A stretch of DNA of 64,000 nucleotides from Tessaracoccus aquimaris. Its GTDB lineage: Bacteria > Actinomycetota > Actinomycetes > Propionibacteriales > Propionibacteriaceae. Both the position numbers and the translations under genes were made by a program. This document shows positions 26,570-35,827 of this stretch, in pieces. Under the pieces are notes generated by a model. That model saw only the letters and a program-made list of their open reading frames with translations. It had not been told where the DNA came from and ran no database searches. The DNA is taken from NCBI RefSeq assembly GCF_001997345.1, contig NZ_CP019606.1, forward strand, positions 3,472,001 through 3,536,000. The letters run 5' to 3'. Numbering within the stretch: the stretch's first letter is position 1; each line of letters opens with the position of its first letter.

Positions 26570-27265
26570 TCAGGCGACGCTGTCGCGTTGGCCGAAGCGG
26601 GTCAGGCCCGCGGAGCGCGCCGTCGCCGCGGATGCGTGGTTCTCGAGTTGGCAGCGGTAGAGCGGCAGCAGGCCGCGGTCCAGGATGTGTCCGCTGAGGA
26701 CGCGCACGACGGCGGCCGCATGGCCCGCGCCGCGGTGTGGGGGCGAGGTGATCACGCCGATGTCGGCGACCGGGGAATCGGCGAAGGGGTAGGCGCTCGC
26801 AGCGGCGACGATCTCGCCGTCGAGCACGACCCCGTAGATGGCCCAATGGTCGAGTTCGACGTCGGCCTCCTCGCGCTCGGCATCGGCGCACGTCGCCTGG
26901 AACGCCGCGAACGCGTCGGCGTCGGCTGCGGTGAGGGCGCGGACGTCGGTGTCTGCCGACCCATCGGGGACGTGGCCGAGCCGATAGGTGAACAGGTTGT
27001 CCGCCCCGGCGAGCGCCTCACCGGAGCGGGCCAGCGCACCCGACCAGGCGGCGTCGTCCAGCGACTGGCCGTCGAGGATGCCCGCCTTCGCGGCGACGGC
27101 GGGGGTCACCGCGATCAGTCGGGGTCCGCCGTCGACCTCGAGGGTCCGGATCCGCCGATCCTCGGGCAGGGAAGCGTTGACGCGCACCGTCCAATCGGTG
27201 GACGTCGGGTCCGGGGAAGGCCCGAAGTCGGCCAGCGCCCAGGTGGTGAACCGTTGATCAAACAT
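26570..27265 (-). CDS. GNAT family N-acetyltransferase
   Basis: This is an acetyl-CoA-dependent acyltransferase (231 aa) of unknown substrate. The GNAT core lies in the C-terminal half: DVRALTAADADAFAAFQ, GEIVAAASAYPF, VADIGVITSPPHRGAGHAAAVV (the pyrophosphate-binding R-G-x-G-x-A type loop) and QLENHASAATARSAGLTRFGQRDSV. The N-terminal 95 residues form a less conserved second domain. The ATG at 27265 is taken as the start; a TTG two codons earlier is possible. It is followed closely by the PAP2-kinase fusion and preceded by the MFS gene. Confidence 0.85.
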   Translation of the reverse strand: MFDQRFTTWALADFGPSPDPTSTDWTVRVNASLPEDRRIRTLEVDGGPRLIAVTPAVAAKAGILDGQSLDDAAWSGALARSGEALAGADNLFTYRLGHVPDGSADTDVRALTAADADAFAAFQATCADAEREEADVELDHWAIYGVVLDGEIVAAASAYPFADSPVADIGVITSPPHRGAGHAAAVVRVLSGHILDRGLLPLYRCQLENHASAATARSAGLTRFGQRDSVA

Positions 27266-27276
27266 GGTCAAGCATC

Positions 27277-28454
27277 TCAGCCCGTGCGCCTCTTCACGAA
27301 GAACCAGGGCACCATCGCGGCGGCGAGGACGATGCCGGTCACGGTGAACGCCCAGCCGAACCCGACCAACTGAGCGATGACTCCCGCCAGCAGGGTACCG
27401 GCGATCGAGCCGAGGTCGGTGGCCATCGAGTAGGTGGAGAGCGCCTGGCCGCCGTTGCGGTTCGAACCGATCAGGTCGGCCAGCAGCGCCTGGGAGGCGG
27501 GCGCGATGAACGCTGCGCCCGCGCCTGCGACGGCCGCGAGGAACAGGAACCAGGGCAGCGTCTGCAGCCAGCCGAACGGGATGGTCGCAGCGGCAGAGAT
27601 CGCAAGCCCGAGCACCAGGAACGGTCTTCGCCCGCGCCTGTCGATGAGTCGGCCGGTCGCTTGTTGGGTGACGGCGTTGCCGAGCGCGAACAGCGTCAGC
27701 GCGATGCCCGCTGCCGCGTCCCCGATCGCCGGGATCGACGCGGCCATCAGCGGCAGCAGCGCGATCCGGACGCCGAAGTTGGACCAGCCGTGCGCGAAGC
27801 CGGTCAGCAGCAGCGCCCGGTAGTAGGGCAGGCCGAGGGCCTCCGACAGCGTCATCCGCTCCTGGATGACATCGTCGGCGGGGATGCCCCTGCGCCGCCG
27901 CGCAGGAAGATCGCCACGACGAGCACCGCGACGCCGACCGTGGCCGCGTAGATGAAGAACGGGACGCGCATGCCGAAGCCCTGGAGCAGCGAGCCGAGGA
28001 TCGGGCCGAGGATGTTGCCGAGCAGGAACGCGGTGCCGTACAGCGACGACGTGTGCCCGCGCTGCGCCGGAGGCGACAGTCGCACCAGCAGGCCCATCGA
28101 CGAGACGGTGAACATCACCGACCCGATGCCGCCGAGGCCGCGGAAGATCAGGAGGCTCCAGTAGTCGGGGGCGAAGCCGCACGCCGCGCTGGAGACCGCC
28201 ACGATGATCAGGCCGCCCATGTAGATGCGGCGCTCGCCGAACTTGGCGACCAACGCGCCGCCAGCCGGGGCAAACAGCAGCCTGACCAGCGCAAACACCG
28301 TCACGATCGCGGAGGCGAGGATGACGCCGACGTCGAAGGATCGCGCGAACTGGGGAAGGATCGGCGCGACGAGGCCGTAGCCGAGCGCGATCAGCAGTGC
28401 CGCCGACACCAGCACCCAGATCTCTCCTGGGATCGGTTGCCGGGTGCGTCGCAT
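27277..28454 (-). pseudogene. MFS transporter with a single frameshift
   Basis: This is a 12-helix major facilitator transporter split between two frames. The first half starts [21 protein letters not shown] and runs through FGERRIYMGG and LLQGFGMRVPFFIYAATVGVAVLVVAIFLRGG. The second half resumes at IPADDVIQERMTLSEALGLP and continues to WFFVKRRTG. The break falls at the CCCC run at 27887-27890. One extra C there gives a continuous 392-aa product with a normal central loop. The length (1178 bases) is one short of a multiple of three. This may be a sequencing error rather than true gene decay. Substrate unknown; the fold suggests a drug or metabolite exporter. Confidence 0.85.
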
Positions 28455-28555
28455 TCGGCCACCATAGCCCGCGCCGTCGGAGCCTCCCGGTGCGCGGTCT
28501 GGCGGGCGCGCCAGGCATGCGGGCCGAACCACTCCCGGTGAGTAAGGTTGGCACC

Positions 28556-29830
28556 ATGATTGATCCGAAGTGGTTGCGCGTCGACCCCGATCGTGTCCGA
28601 CGCTCCCAGGCCGCCCGCGGTGCCTCGGTCGAGCTCGTCGACCAGTTGATCGCCGCCGACGAGGCCCGCCGGGCCGCCATCCTCGCCTCCGAGACGCAGC
28701 GCGCCGAGCAGAAGTCGCTCGGCAAGCAGGTCGCCAAGGCGCAAGGCGAGGAGAAGGCAGCGCTGCTCGCGGCCACCAAGCAGCTCGCCGCCGACGTCAA
28801 GGAGTCGGCCGCCGCGACCACCGAGGCCGAGTCCCGCTTCGACGAGCTGATGGCCCAGCTCGGCAACCTCGTCATCGACGGTGTCCCCGAGGGTGGCGAG
28901 GACGAGGGCCTCGTGCTGGAGAAGGTCGGCGAGCCGCGCGACTTCGCGGCCGAGGGCTTCGAGCCGAAGGACCACCTGGAGATCGGTGAGGCGCTGGGCG
29001 CCATCGACATGGAGCGCGGCACCAAGATTTCCGGGTCGCGGTTCTACGTGCTGACCGGGATCGGTGCCCAGCTCGAGATCGCCCTGCTGAACTTCGCCAT
29101 GAACAAGGCGACCGAGTGGGGATTCACCCCCATGATCCCGCCGGCGCTTGTGAAGCCGTCGGCGATGGAGGGCACCGGCTTCCTCGGGCAGGCGGCTCAG
29201 GACGTCTACCACCTGGAGGCCGACGACCTGTACCTGGTCGGCACCTCCGAGGTGGCGCTCGCCGCCTATCACTCCGACGAGATCCTGCCCGGCGCCGACC
29301 TGCCGCGCCAGTACGTCGCCTACTCGCCGTGCTTCCGCCGCGAGGCGGGCTCCTACGGCAAGGACACCAAGGGCATCTTCCGCGTGCACTGGTTCGACAA
29401 GGTCGAGATGTTCGTCTACTGCGACCCCGCCGACGCGGAGGCCTGGCACGAGAAGCTGCTCGGTTACGAGAAGGACTTCCTGCAGGCCCTCGAGTTGCCG
29501 TTCGAGGTGCTCGACGTCGCCTCGGGCGACCTGGGGCTGAGCGCCGCCCGCAAGTACGACTGCTACGCCTGGCTGCCGACCCAGAACCGCTACCGCGAGG
29601 TGACGTCCACGTCGAACTGCACCGAGTTCCAGGCGCGCCGCCTCAACATCCGCGGCCGCTTCGAGGACGGGGTGCGCCCGGTCGCGACGCTCAACGGCAC
29701 GCTGTGCGCCATGACCCGCATCATCATCATGTTGTTGGAGAACCACCAGCAGGCCGACGGCACCGTCAGGGTGCCCGAGGCGCTGCGCCCGTTCCTCGGA
29801 GGCCGTGAGGCCTTGGAGCCGGTCGCCTGA
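28556..29830 (+). CDS. serS: seryl-tRNA synthetase
   Basis: This is a class II synthetase (424 aa) that charges tRNA-Ser. The N-terminal tRNA-binding coiled coil is clear (about residues 25-110, rich in Ala, Glu and Lys). The class II motifs are [20 protein letters not shown] (motif 2, ATP binding) and [17 protein letters not shown] with [11 protein letters not shown] (motif 3). The ATG at 28556 begins [12 protein letters not shown], matching the family N-terminus. The HAD gene follows in the same direction. Confidence 0.97.
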   Translation: MIDPKWLRVDPDRVRRSQAARGASVELVDQLIAADEARRAAILASETQRAEQKSLGKQVAKAQGEEKAALLAATKQLAADVKESAAATTEAESRFDELMAQLGNLVIDGVPEGGEDEGLVLEKVGEPRDFAAEGFEPKDHLEIGEALGAIDMERGTKISGSRFYVLTGIGAQLEIALLNFAMNKATEWGFTPMIPPALVKPSAMEGTGFLGQAAQDVYHLEADDLYLVGTSEVALAAYHSDEILPGADLPRQYVAYSPCFRREAGSYGKDTKGIFRVHWFDKVEMFVYCDPADAEAWHEKLLGYEKDFLQALELPFEVLDVASGDLGLSAARKYDCYAWLPTQNRYREVTSTSNCTEFQARRLNIRGRFEDGVRPVATLNGTLCAMTRIIIMLLENHQQADGTVRVPEALRPFLGGREALEPVA

Positions 29831-29888
29831 CGTGCTGCGCTGGTTGGCCACGCTCCTGAGACGCCCGAAACGAAAGGTCCACGACTCG

Positions 29889-30692
29889 ATGGATTTCACG
29901 CCCCGTCTGGTTGCCCTCGATATTGACGGGACGCTGGTCGACGGCTTCGGCGTCATGCCCCCGGAGGTGCGCGCCGCCGTGCGCCGCGTCGTCGACGAGG
30001 GTGTGCCCGTGGTGCTGTCGACCGGCCGATCCTGGCTCGCCACGAAGACGATCTTCGACGAGTTGGGCCTGCCTCCCGGCTGGGCCGTTTCGTCGAACGG
30101 GGCGATGGTGGTCACCTACCCGCCGTTCGAGGTGCACCACGAAACGCGCTTCGACCCGGCGCCCGTGGTGCGTCGGGTCGCCGAGATCGCGCCCAACGCG
30201 CGGATCGCCGTCCAGGACGGGCTCGACTGGCGCGTCAGCCGCGAGTTCCCGCCCGGCGAACTGTTGGGCGACGTCGCCATCGAGTCGATCGACGAGTTGG
30301 CCGCCCGGCCCGTCTCGCGCGTCATCATCCGCGACCCGGAGTCGACGGAGGAGAAGTTCTCGGAGCTGGTCGCCCAGTTGGGGCTACACGAGGTCGCCTA
30401 CTTCATCGGCTGGTCCGCCTGGCTCGACATCGCGCCGCAGGGCGTTGACAAGGCCCACGGCCTGCAGATCGTCTGCGACGCGCTCGGGATCGACCGCGCC
30501 GATGTGCTCGCGCTCGGCGACGGTCGCAACGACATCGAGATGCTGGAGTGGGCGGGCCGCGGGGTCGCGATCGGGGACGCTCCCGACGAGGTCAAGGCAG
30601 CGGCGGACGCGGTGACCGGTCGCTTCGACGCGCTCGGCACCGTCGACGAGTTGGACCGCTGGTTCGGCAGGGAGGCGTCGGTCGCCTCCTGA
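29889..30692 (+). CDS. HAD superfamily Cof-type phosphatase
   Basis: This is a 267-aa HAD hydrolase of the Cof/YbiV subfamily, which removes phosphate from sugar phosphates, FMN, PLP or similar small molecules. The nucleophile motif is ALDIDGTLVDG (D11 and D13). Motif II is VVLSTGR, the motif III lysine lies in GVDKAHGL, and motif IV is ALGDGRNDIEML. The cap domain lies between. The ATG at 29889 is preferred, with GAAAGG upstream; a GTG at 29832 would add an unconserved Arg-rich extension. It lies 58 bases downstream of serS, perhaps co-transcribed. Confidence 0.9.
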   Translation: MDFTPRLVALDIDGTLVDGFGVMPPEVRAAVRRVVDEGVPVVLSTGRSWLATKTIFDELGLPPGWAVSSNGAMVVTYPPFEVHHETRFDPAPVVRRVAEIAPNARIAVQDGLDWRVSREFPPGELLGDVAIESIDELAARPVSRVIIRDPESTEEKFSELVAQLGLHEVAYFIGWSAWLDIAPQGVDKAHGLQIVCDALGIDRADVLALGDGRNDIEMLEWAGRGVAIGDAPDEVKAAADAVTGRFDALGTVDELDRWFGREASVAS

Positions 30693-30861
30693 GCGACGAA
30701 AAGTCGACACGCCTTCGGTCTGCCCGTGCCGGCTGACCGCACGGTCGGCGGTAACATGGCTCGATGCGAAGGCCGCGACGCGTGCCTTGAGCGATGAGCG
30801 CCTTGCCGAGCGTCGCTAAACTGCGCAGGTTGTCCGTCCGCTCGCGAAAGGGTCCCCGGAA

Positions 30862-31707
30862 GTGACGTTGCCCTCCCAGGTAGAGGAGTTCGGCCTTCCC
30901 CGAGTCGGGGCACGGCCGGCGTTCCATACGTATCTGGCGGAGGTCTGGCGTCGCCGCGAGTTCATCGTGACGATGGCGCGCTTCCGGATGCGCGCAGCGT
31001 TGGAGGGCAACCGGCTCGGCATGGCCTGGGTCGTGCTGCGGCCGATTCTCAACGCGGGTATCTACGGTCTCATCTTCGGTGTTCTACAGGGGGGCAACCG
31101 GCCGCCGGACTATCCCGCCTACGTGGTCGTCGGGGTGTTCCTCTTCGAGTTCTTCCAGGGCTGTTTCAATGACGGCTCGAAGGCCATCAGCGGGAACCGG
31201 AGCCTCGTCCAGTCACTCGCCTTTCCACGGATGACGCTGCCCCTTGCGGCGACCGTAGAGCGCTTCCTGCAGTTCCTCATCATGCTGGCGGTGCTGATCC
31301 CCATCCTGATGATCTTCGGGCACTTCCCCCGGTGGGACTGGCTGCTCATGATCCCCCTCGTGGTGCTGTTCACGCTCTTCAACGCGGGCGTCGCGATGAT
31401 CACTGCGCGGCTCACCGTGCACGTCTCGGACCTGACGCAACTGCTGCCGTTCATCAGTCGGATCCTGTTCTACACGTCGGGCGTGCTGTTCGCCGTCGAC
31501 AAGATCCTGGCAAACCATCCCGTCGTGCTGCGGATCTTCGACTTCTACCCGCTCTACCAGGTGCTCGAGATCGCACGCCATCACCTGATCGGCGGCTCAA
31601 ACTACCCCTCGTATTACTGGGCGGTGTTGACCGTCGGGGCGCTCGTGGTCTTCCTCGGCGGTGCCGTCTTCTTCTGGAGAGCAGAGGAGCGGTACGGACG
31701 TGAGTGA
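30862..31707 (+). CDS. ABC-2 type polysaccharide export permease
   Basis: This is the Wzm/TagG/KpsM-like membrane half of an ABC exporter for a lipid-linked surface polymer (281 aa). The N-terminal amphipathic segment YLAEVWRRREFIVTMARFRMRAA and the following MAWVVLRPILNAGIYGLIFG are typical. About six helices follow. GTG start at 30862, following GGTCCCCGGAA. It overlaps the ATPase gene by 8 bases. It is the first gene of the phosphoglycan cluster, with 169 gene-free bases upstream. Confidence 0.92.
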   Translation: MTLPSQVEEFGLPRVGARPAFHTYLAEVWRRREFIVTMARFRMRAALEGNRLGMAWVVLRPILNAGIYGLIFGVLQGGNRPPDYPAYVVVGVFLFEFFQGCFNDGSKAISGNRSLVQSLAFPRMTLPLAATVERFLQFLIMLAVLIPILMIFGHFPRWDWLLMIPLVVLFTLFNAGVAMITARLTVHVSDLTQLLPFISRILFYTSGVLFAVDKILANHPVVLRIFDFYPLYQVLEIARHHLIGGSNYPSYYWAVLTVGALVVFLGGAVFFWRAEERYGRE

Positions 31708-32458
31708 GGTGCAGACGGTGGAGGATCCCCGAGTGCCGGTCGTGGTCGTCGACGACCTGCACGTCAAGTACCGCGTGTTCGCCTCGGGTAAGGCGGCAGG
31801 TGGCGCACGCAGCGGCCTACTGAACATGACACGCGGCGTCAGGGAGGTGCACGCGCTCAAGGGCGTGTCCTTCACCGCGTACGAGAACGAGACCATCGGC
31901 GTCGTCGGCTCCAACGGTTCCGGCAAGTCGACCCTGATGCGGGCGCTCACGGGCCTGACGCCTCCGTCCGGTGGTGCCGTGTATGCGCGCTCCCGCCCGA
32001 ACCTGCTGGGAGTGGGGGCGGCGCTGCTTCCCAACCTGTCTGGATCCCGCAACATCATCCTGGGAGGGCTAGCGATGGGGTTCACGCGCGACGAGGTCGA
32101 CGACCTGCGCGAGGACATCGCCGAGTTCGCGGAACTGGGTGACTCGCTCGACCTGCCGATGCGGACGTACTCCTCCGGCATGCAGGCCCGCCTGAAGTTC
32201 TCCATCGCCGCAGCCCGCAGCCACGACATCCTGATCATCGACGAGGCGCTCGCGGTCGGCGACAAGGGCTTCCGGAAGCGCTCCGAGGCGCGCATCCGCG
32301 AACTGGCTGGCGAGGCCGGAACGATCTTCCTTGTGTCCCACTCGATGTCCTCGATCAGGGACACGTGTGACCGGACCCTGTGGATCAACAAGGGCGTACT
32401 CCAGATGGACGGACCGACTGACGAGGTCGTCACCACCTATGAGGCGTCGCGGCAATGA
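31700..32458 (+). CDS. ABC polysaccharide exporter ATPase
   Basis: This is the Wzt/TagH/KpsT-like ATP-binding half of the exporter (252 aa). Walker A is GSNGSGKST, the signature is YSSGMQARLKF and Walker B is ILIIDEAL, with the switch histidine in LVSHSM. There is no C-terminal carbohydrate-binding extension, so it resembles TagH-core or KpsT rather than O9a-type Wzt. I chose the GTG at 31700 (GAGGAG upstream), which overlaps the permease stop. The next gene overlaps by ATGA, showing a tightly coupled operon. Confidence 0.93.
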   Translation: MSEVQTVEDPRVPVVVVDDLHVKYRVFASGKAAGGARSGLLNMTRGVREVHALKGVSFTAYENETIGVVGSNGSGKSTLMRALTGLTPPSGGAVYARSRPNLLGVGAALLPNLSGSRNIILGGLAMGFTRDEVDDLREDIAEFAELGDSLDLPMRTYSSGMQARLKFSIAAARSHDILIIDEALAVGDKGFRKRSEARIRELAGEAGTIFLVSHSMSSIRDTCDRTLWINKGVLQMDGPTDEVVTTYEASRQ

Positions 32459-33258
32459 GCGCAGAGCCCCGCGCCGCTGCCCCAACCCTGGGCGAGTTGC
32501 GGGCCGTGGTCCAACCCGACTGGGTGATGGCCCGCGCGGCCGAACACTGGACGGGCACGCTCTACATGCGACGCCTCTCCATCTACCTGACCTGGCTTCT
32601 GGTGCGCACCCGCGTCAGCGCAAACGGCGTCACCGCCCTGATGATTCTGGCCGGCGGCCTCGCCGGCCCTGCGCTCCTGCTCCCCGGGCTGTGGGGCCCG
32701 GTCGTCGCGGCCGTGCTGGCGCAACTGCAGATGTATCTGGACTGTTGCGACGGTGAGGTGGCCCGCTGGCGGCAGACCATGAGCCCGCGGGGCGTCTTCC
32801 TCGACCAGGTCGGGCACTACGTCGCCGAAGGGTCGATCGGGCTCTTCCTCGGCGTCGCAACGGCGCTGCATGTCTCGGAGGGCACCTTCGACTGGTGGTT
32901 CGCGTTCCTCGGCGCGCTTCTGATGGCGGGCATCTGGTTCAACAAGTCGCTCAACATGATGGTGACCCTCGCGCGCGCCAACTCGGGCCTGGGCCAGTTG
33001 CCGGATCACGCCGCCGCAAGCAGGATCGCGTCCCGTTCGATCATGGCGAGGTTGCGCGCCGTCGCCGGATTCCTCCCGCTGCACCGGATGTTCCACTCCA
33101 TCGAACTGACGCTGGTGAGCCTCCTGGTGGCGCTCGTCGCGCTCGCGGTCCCGGCCGTGTGGCCCTGGTATGTGCTGACGCTCGCCGTGCTGATCTGGAT
33201 CGTCAGCCTGGGGCACTTCATCGCCATCTGGAAGTCGTCCAGGCTGGAGGCACAGTGA
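32455..33258 (+). CDS. CDP-alcohol phosphotransferase family membrane enzyme
   Basis: This is an integral membrane enzyme (267 aa) of the family that transfers a phospho-alcohol from a CDP-activated donor to a second alcohol. The signature reads D96-xx-D99-G100-xx-A103-R104-x8-G113-xxx-D117-xxx-H121. Spacing is exact, but the last aspartate (the presumed catalytic base) is His. At least six helices are visible. It sits between the exporter and a GT2 and overlaps both by 4 bases (ATGA and GTGA). It therefore probably acts on the exported polymer or its lipid carrier rather than in housekeeping phospholipid synthesis. Confidence 0.85.
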   Translation: MSAEPRAAAPTLGELRAVVQPDWVMARAAEHWTGTLYMRRLSIYLTWLLVRTRVSANGVTALMILAGGLAGPALLLPGLWGPVVAAVLAQLQMYLDCCDGEVARWRQTMSPRGVFLDQVGHYVAEGSIGLFLGVATALHVSEGTFDWWFAFLGALLMAGIWFNKSLNMMVTLARANSGLGQLPDHAAASRIASRSIMARLRAVAGFLPLHRMFHSIELTLVSLLVALVALAVPAVWPWYVLTLAVLIWIVSLGHFIAIWKSSRLEAQ

Positions 33259-34148
33259 GCGGCCCCACCAAGTCCGTGAGATACGGCGTGGTGGTGTTGA
33301 CGATGGGAAATCGACCACGGGAACTCGGCCGCGCCCTTGACTCGCTGATGAGCCAGACCGGCGTGGAGATGGACGTCGTTGTGGTGGTCAACAGCGACCG
33401 CACCGTCGAGACGCCGCACCGCGTCCGGGTCCATGGAATCGGCGAGAACATCGGCATCCCTGCCGGACGCAACGTGGGCGCGCAACTCGTGGCAGGCGAC
33501 TTCATCTTCTTCCTCGACGACGACTCGTGGCTTCCGTCGGTCACCTTCCTCGCCGACGTGGCGGCCAGGATGGAGGCCGATGCGACACTCGGCATGGTGC
33601 AGCCTCGCATCATCGATCCTGACCGCAGGGGCGACGAGCCGACCCGCTGGATTCCCCGCCTGAGAAAGGGCAGACCCGGCCGAAGCAGCGAGGTCTTCTC
33701 CGTGCTCGAGACCGCGATCGCGCTGCCCCGCGAGACGTTCGACGCGACCGGTGGTTGGCCGTCGGAGTTCTACTACGCCCACGAGGGAATCGAGCTTGCC
33801 TGGCGCGTGTGGGACACCGGGAGACGCGTCGAGTACCAGGCCGACCTGCACGTGGCGCATCCCGTCGTCCACACCGGTCGACACAAGGAATTTCACTACA
33901 TGAACGCCCGGAACCGCGTCTGGCTGGCGAGGAGATGCCTCCACTGGCCCTTCTCGTGGGCCTACGTCCTGGTGTGGACGCTTCGCCACATGATCCGGAA
34001 CCTGCCTGAACACGAGGACCAGGTGTGGTGGAACGGCTGGATGGACGGTTGGACCGACAAGCCCTGGGACGGTCCCACGCGCCCCAGGAAACTGCGTTGG
34101 TCCACCATCGTGACGATGACCTTGCACGGCCGTCCTCCGCTGGTGTAG
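33255..34148 (+). CDS. GT2 family glycosyltransferase
   Basis: This is a GT-A fold glycosyltransferase (297 aa). It begins YGVVVLTMGNRPRELGRALDSL, shows NIGIPAGRNVGAQLVAGDFIFFLDDDS (the DxD-type metal site) and has the acceptor-side ATGGWPSEFYYAHEGIELAWRV, as in rhamnosyl- and galactofuranosyl-type GT2 enzymes. No membrane helix is evident apart from a weak hydrophobic patch at SWAYVLVWTL. GTG start at 33255 with GGAGG upstream, overlapping the CDP-alcohol gene. It probably adds a sugar to the polymer exported by the neighbouring ABC system. Donor unknown. Confidence 0.88.
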   Translation: MSGPTKSVRYGVVVLTMGNRPRELGRALDSLMSQTGVEMDVVVVVNSDRTVETPHRVRVHGIGENIGIPAGRNVGAQLVAGDFIFFLDDDSWLPSVTFLADVAARMEADATLGMVQPRIIDPDRRGDEPTRWIPRLRKGRPGRSSEVFSVLETAIALPRETFDATGGWPSEFYYAHEGIELAWRVWDTGRRVEYQADLHVAHPVVHTGRHKEFHYMNARNRVWLARRCLHWPFSWAYVLVWTLRHMIRNLPEHEDQVWWNGWMDGWTDKPWDGPTRPRKLRWSTIVTMTLHGRPPLV

Positions 34149-34168
34149 CAGAAGGAGACTGAGTCCAG

Positions 34169-35790
34169 ATGATGGTGAGAATCCCACCGCTGCTGCTTCG
34201 GCGGCTCCGCGGGGCCTACAGCAGGGTTCCCGCGGATGTCCGGCAACTACTGCGGCAGACCTACGCCGGCGCACGGGCACTTGGCTGGAACAGGACCCGG
34301 CTCGGCCGGACTACGTCCGCCCGGGCTATATCGTCAACTCGACTGCCCGTCGAAACGAAGATTCTCACATTCGACGATGTTCGCGAGGCGCTCGAGGGTC
34401 AACAGATTGATCACTGGAGCCTCGGCGTCGCGTCGGAGCCCATGACCAAGCTGGGCGTCAGCATGGAGGATTGGCCCAAACTGGAACGCGCGTTCCAGGC
34501 CTTGGGAGGGAAGGGGTACTGGGTAGCCGATCCTCGGCGACGAGGTACCGGTAGGCCCATCGCCTCGAGCGGCCACCCCATCGGGGGACTGGCCAGCGGA
34601 GGAGTGCTGAGCGTCTACAGACCGGAGAAGAGGGGCGACGGCGCCTGGGTCACCTTCGACGAGTACGGATGCCAAATCGAGCTTTGGGAACGACAGCGTC
34701 ACACGGGAAGCACCTACATGGTCGGCCCGAGGGAGAACCGGGCTTCCATGATGATCGGCATAGACGAGTTCGAGCCTGTCCTGGAACAGTTGCATGGCCG
34801 GACAGTGCCCGTCCCAGGGCCAGTCGCTCGCACGATGGTGGATGACGTGGACTTTCCCATCGACGTCGTCTACACATGGGTGGATGGGGCTGACCCTGCC
34901 TGGCGACGACGCCGCCTCGCGGCGCAGGCCAACCAGTTAGGAGTGCCATTCCACGAAGAGGCCGTAACTGAGTCGCGATTCACGAGCCGAGACGAGTTAA
35001 AGTATTCGCTTCGGTCGCTGGACTACTTTGCCCCCTGGGTCCGAAACGTGTTCCTTGTGACAGACCGTCAGGCCCCCCGTGGTTGGACCGCAGCAATCCT
35101 CGTCTCAAGGTGGTCGACCATCAGGACATCTTTCTCGACTCGACCATGTTGCCAAGCTTCAACTCGAATAGCATCATCTCGAATTTGCACCACATCGAAG
35201 GCCTCTCAGAGCATTACATATACTTCAACGACGATGTGTTTCTTGGGCGTTGGGTCGAACCTGCGCAGTTCTTTCTAGGCTCAGGCATTGCGCTCGTATC
35301 TCCGGCCAACAACCGCCGTCGCTTCGGCGAGGCGCGTGTGGAGGAGGAGCCTCACTTCAACATTTCTCGGAATATCAGATCGATTCTGCAGGATGCATTC
35401 GGCGTGACTGTTTCCCGGGCCATTAAACACACGCCGCACCCTCAGATCAGGTCTCTTCATTATCAAATGGAGTCTCGGTTTCGCGAGCACTACCAATCGA
35501 CGTGGAGTCACCCGTTTCGGCATCACGACGATATTGCGGCGGACCAACTGCACCACTACTACGCTCAGATCACCGGTCGCGCCGTGCCGGGGCAACTTAA
35601 ATACTCGTACATCAATTTGATGGATGAGACGCACTCATCGCGTCTCAGCAGTATCCTGGCGCTGCGTAATCGGGATGTGTTCTGTTTGAATGACGCGCCC
35701 ACCGGCGGTCGGCCCGTCCCCGAGGATCTTGTGCAGCACTTCCTTGACGGCTACTTTCCAGTTCCCTCAAGTTTTGAGGTGCCGGAATAG
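34169..35790 (+). pseudogene. Stealth family phosphotransferase with a single frameshift
   Basis: Stealth proteins transfer a sugar-1-phosphate from a nucleotide sugar to build phosphodiester-linked surface glycans. The first frame carries the hallmarks [14 protein letters not shown] and [31 protein letters not shown]. The second (from 35083) continues [36 protein letters not shown] and [11 protein letters not shown]. The break lies at the CCCCCC run (35073-35078). One more C would read [11 protein letters not shown] and give one 540-aa protein. The N-terminal 225 residues are variable, as in the second Stealth protein of this cluster. Base composition falls sharply in the second half. It may be intact if the run was miscounted. 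GGAG upstream supports the ATG at 34169. Confidence 0.85.
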
Positions 35791-35827
35791 CCAAGTGCGA
35801 CCACTCGTCGGCAGTCGCTCCAGGGCC

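Noticed and set aside
28391..30115. A 574-codon frame antisense to serS and the HAD gene
   Set aside because: Both plus-strand genes have full family motifs; the antisense frame has none.
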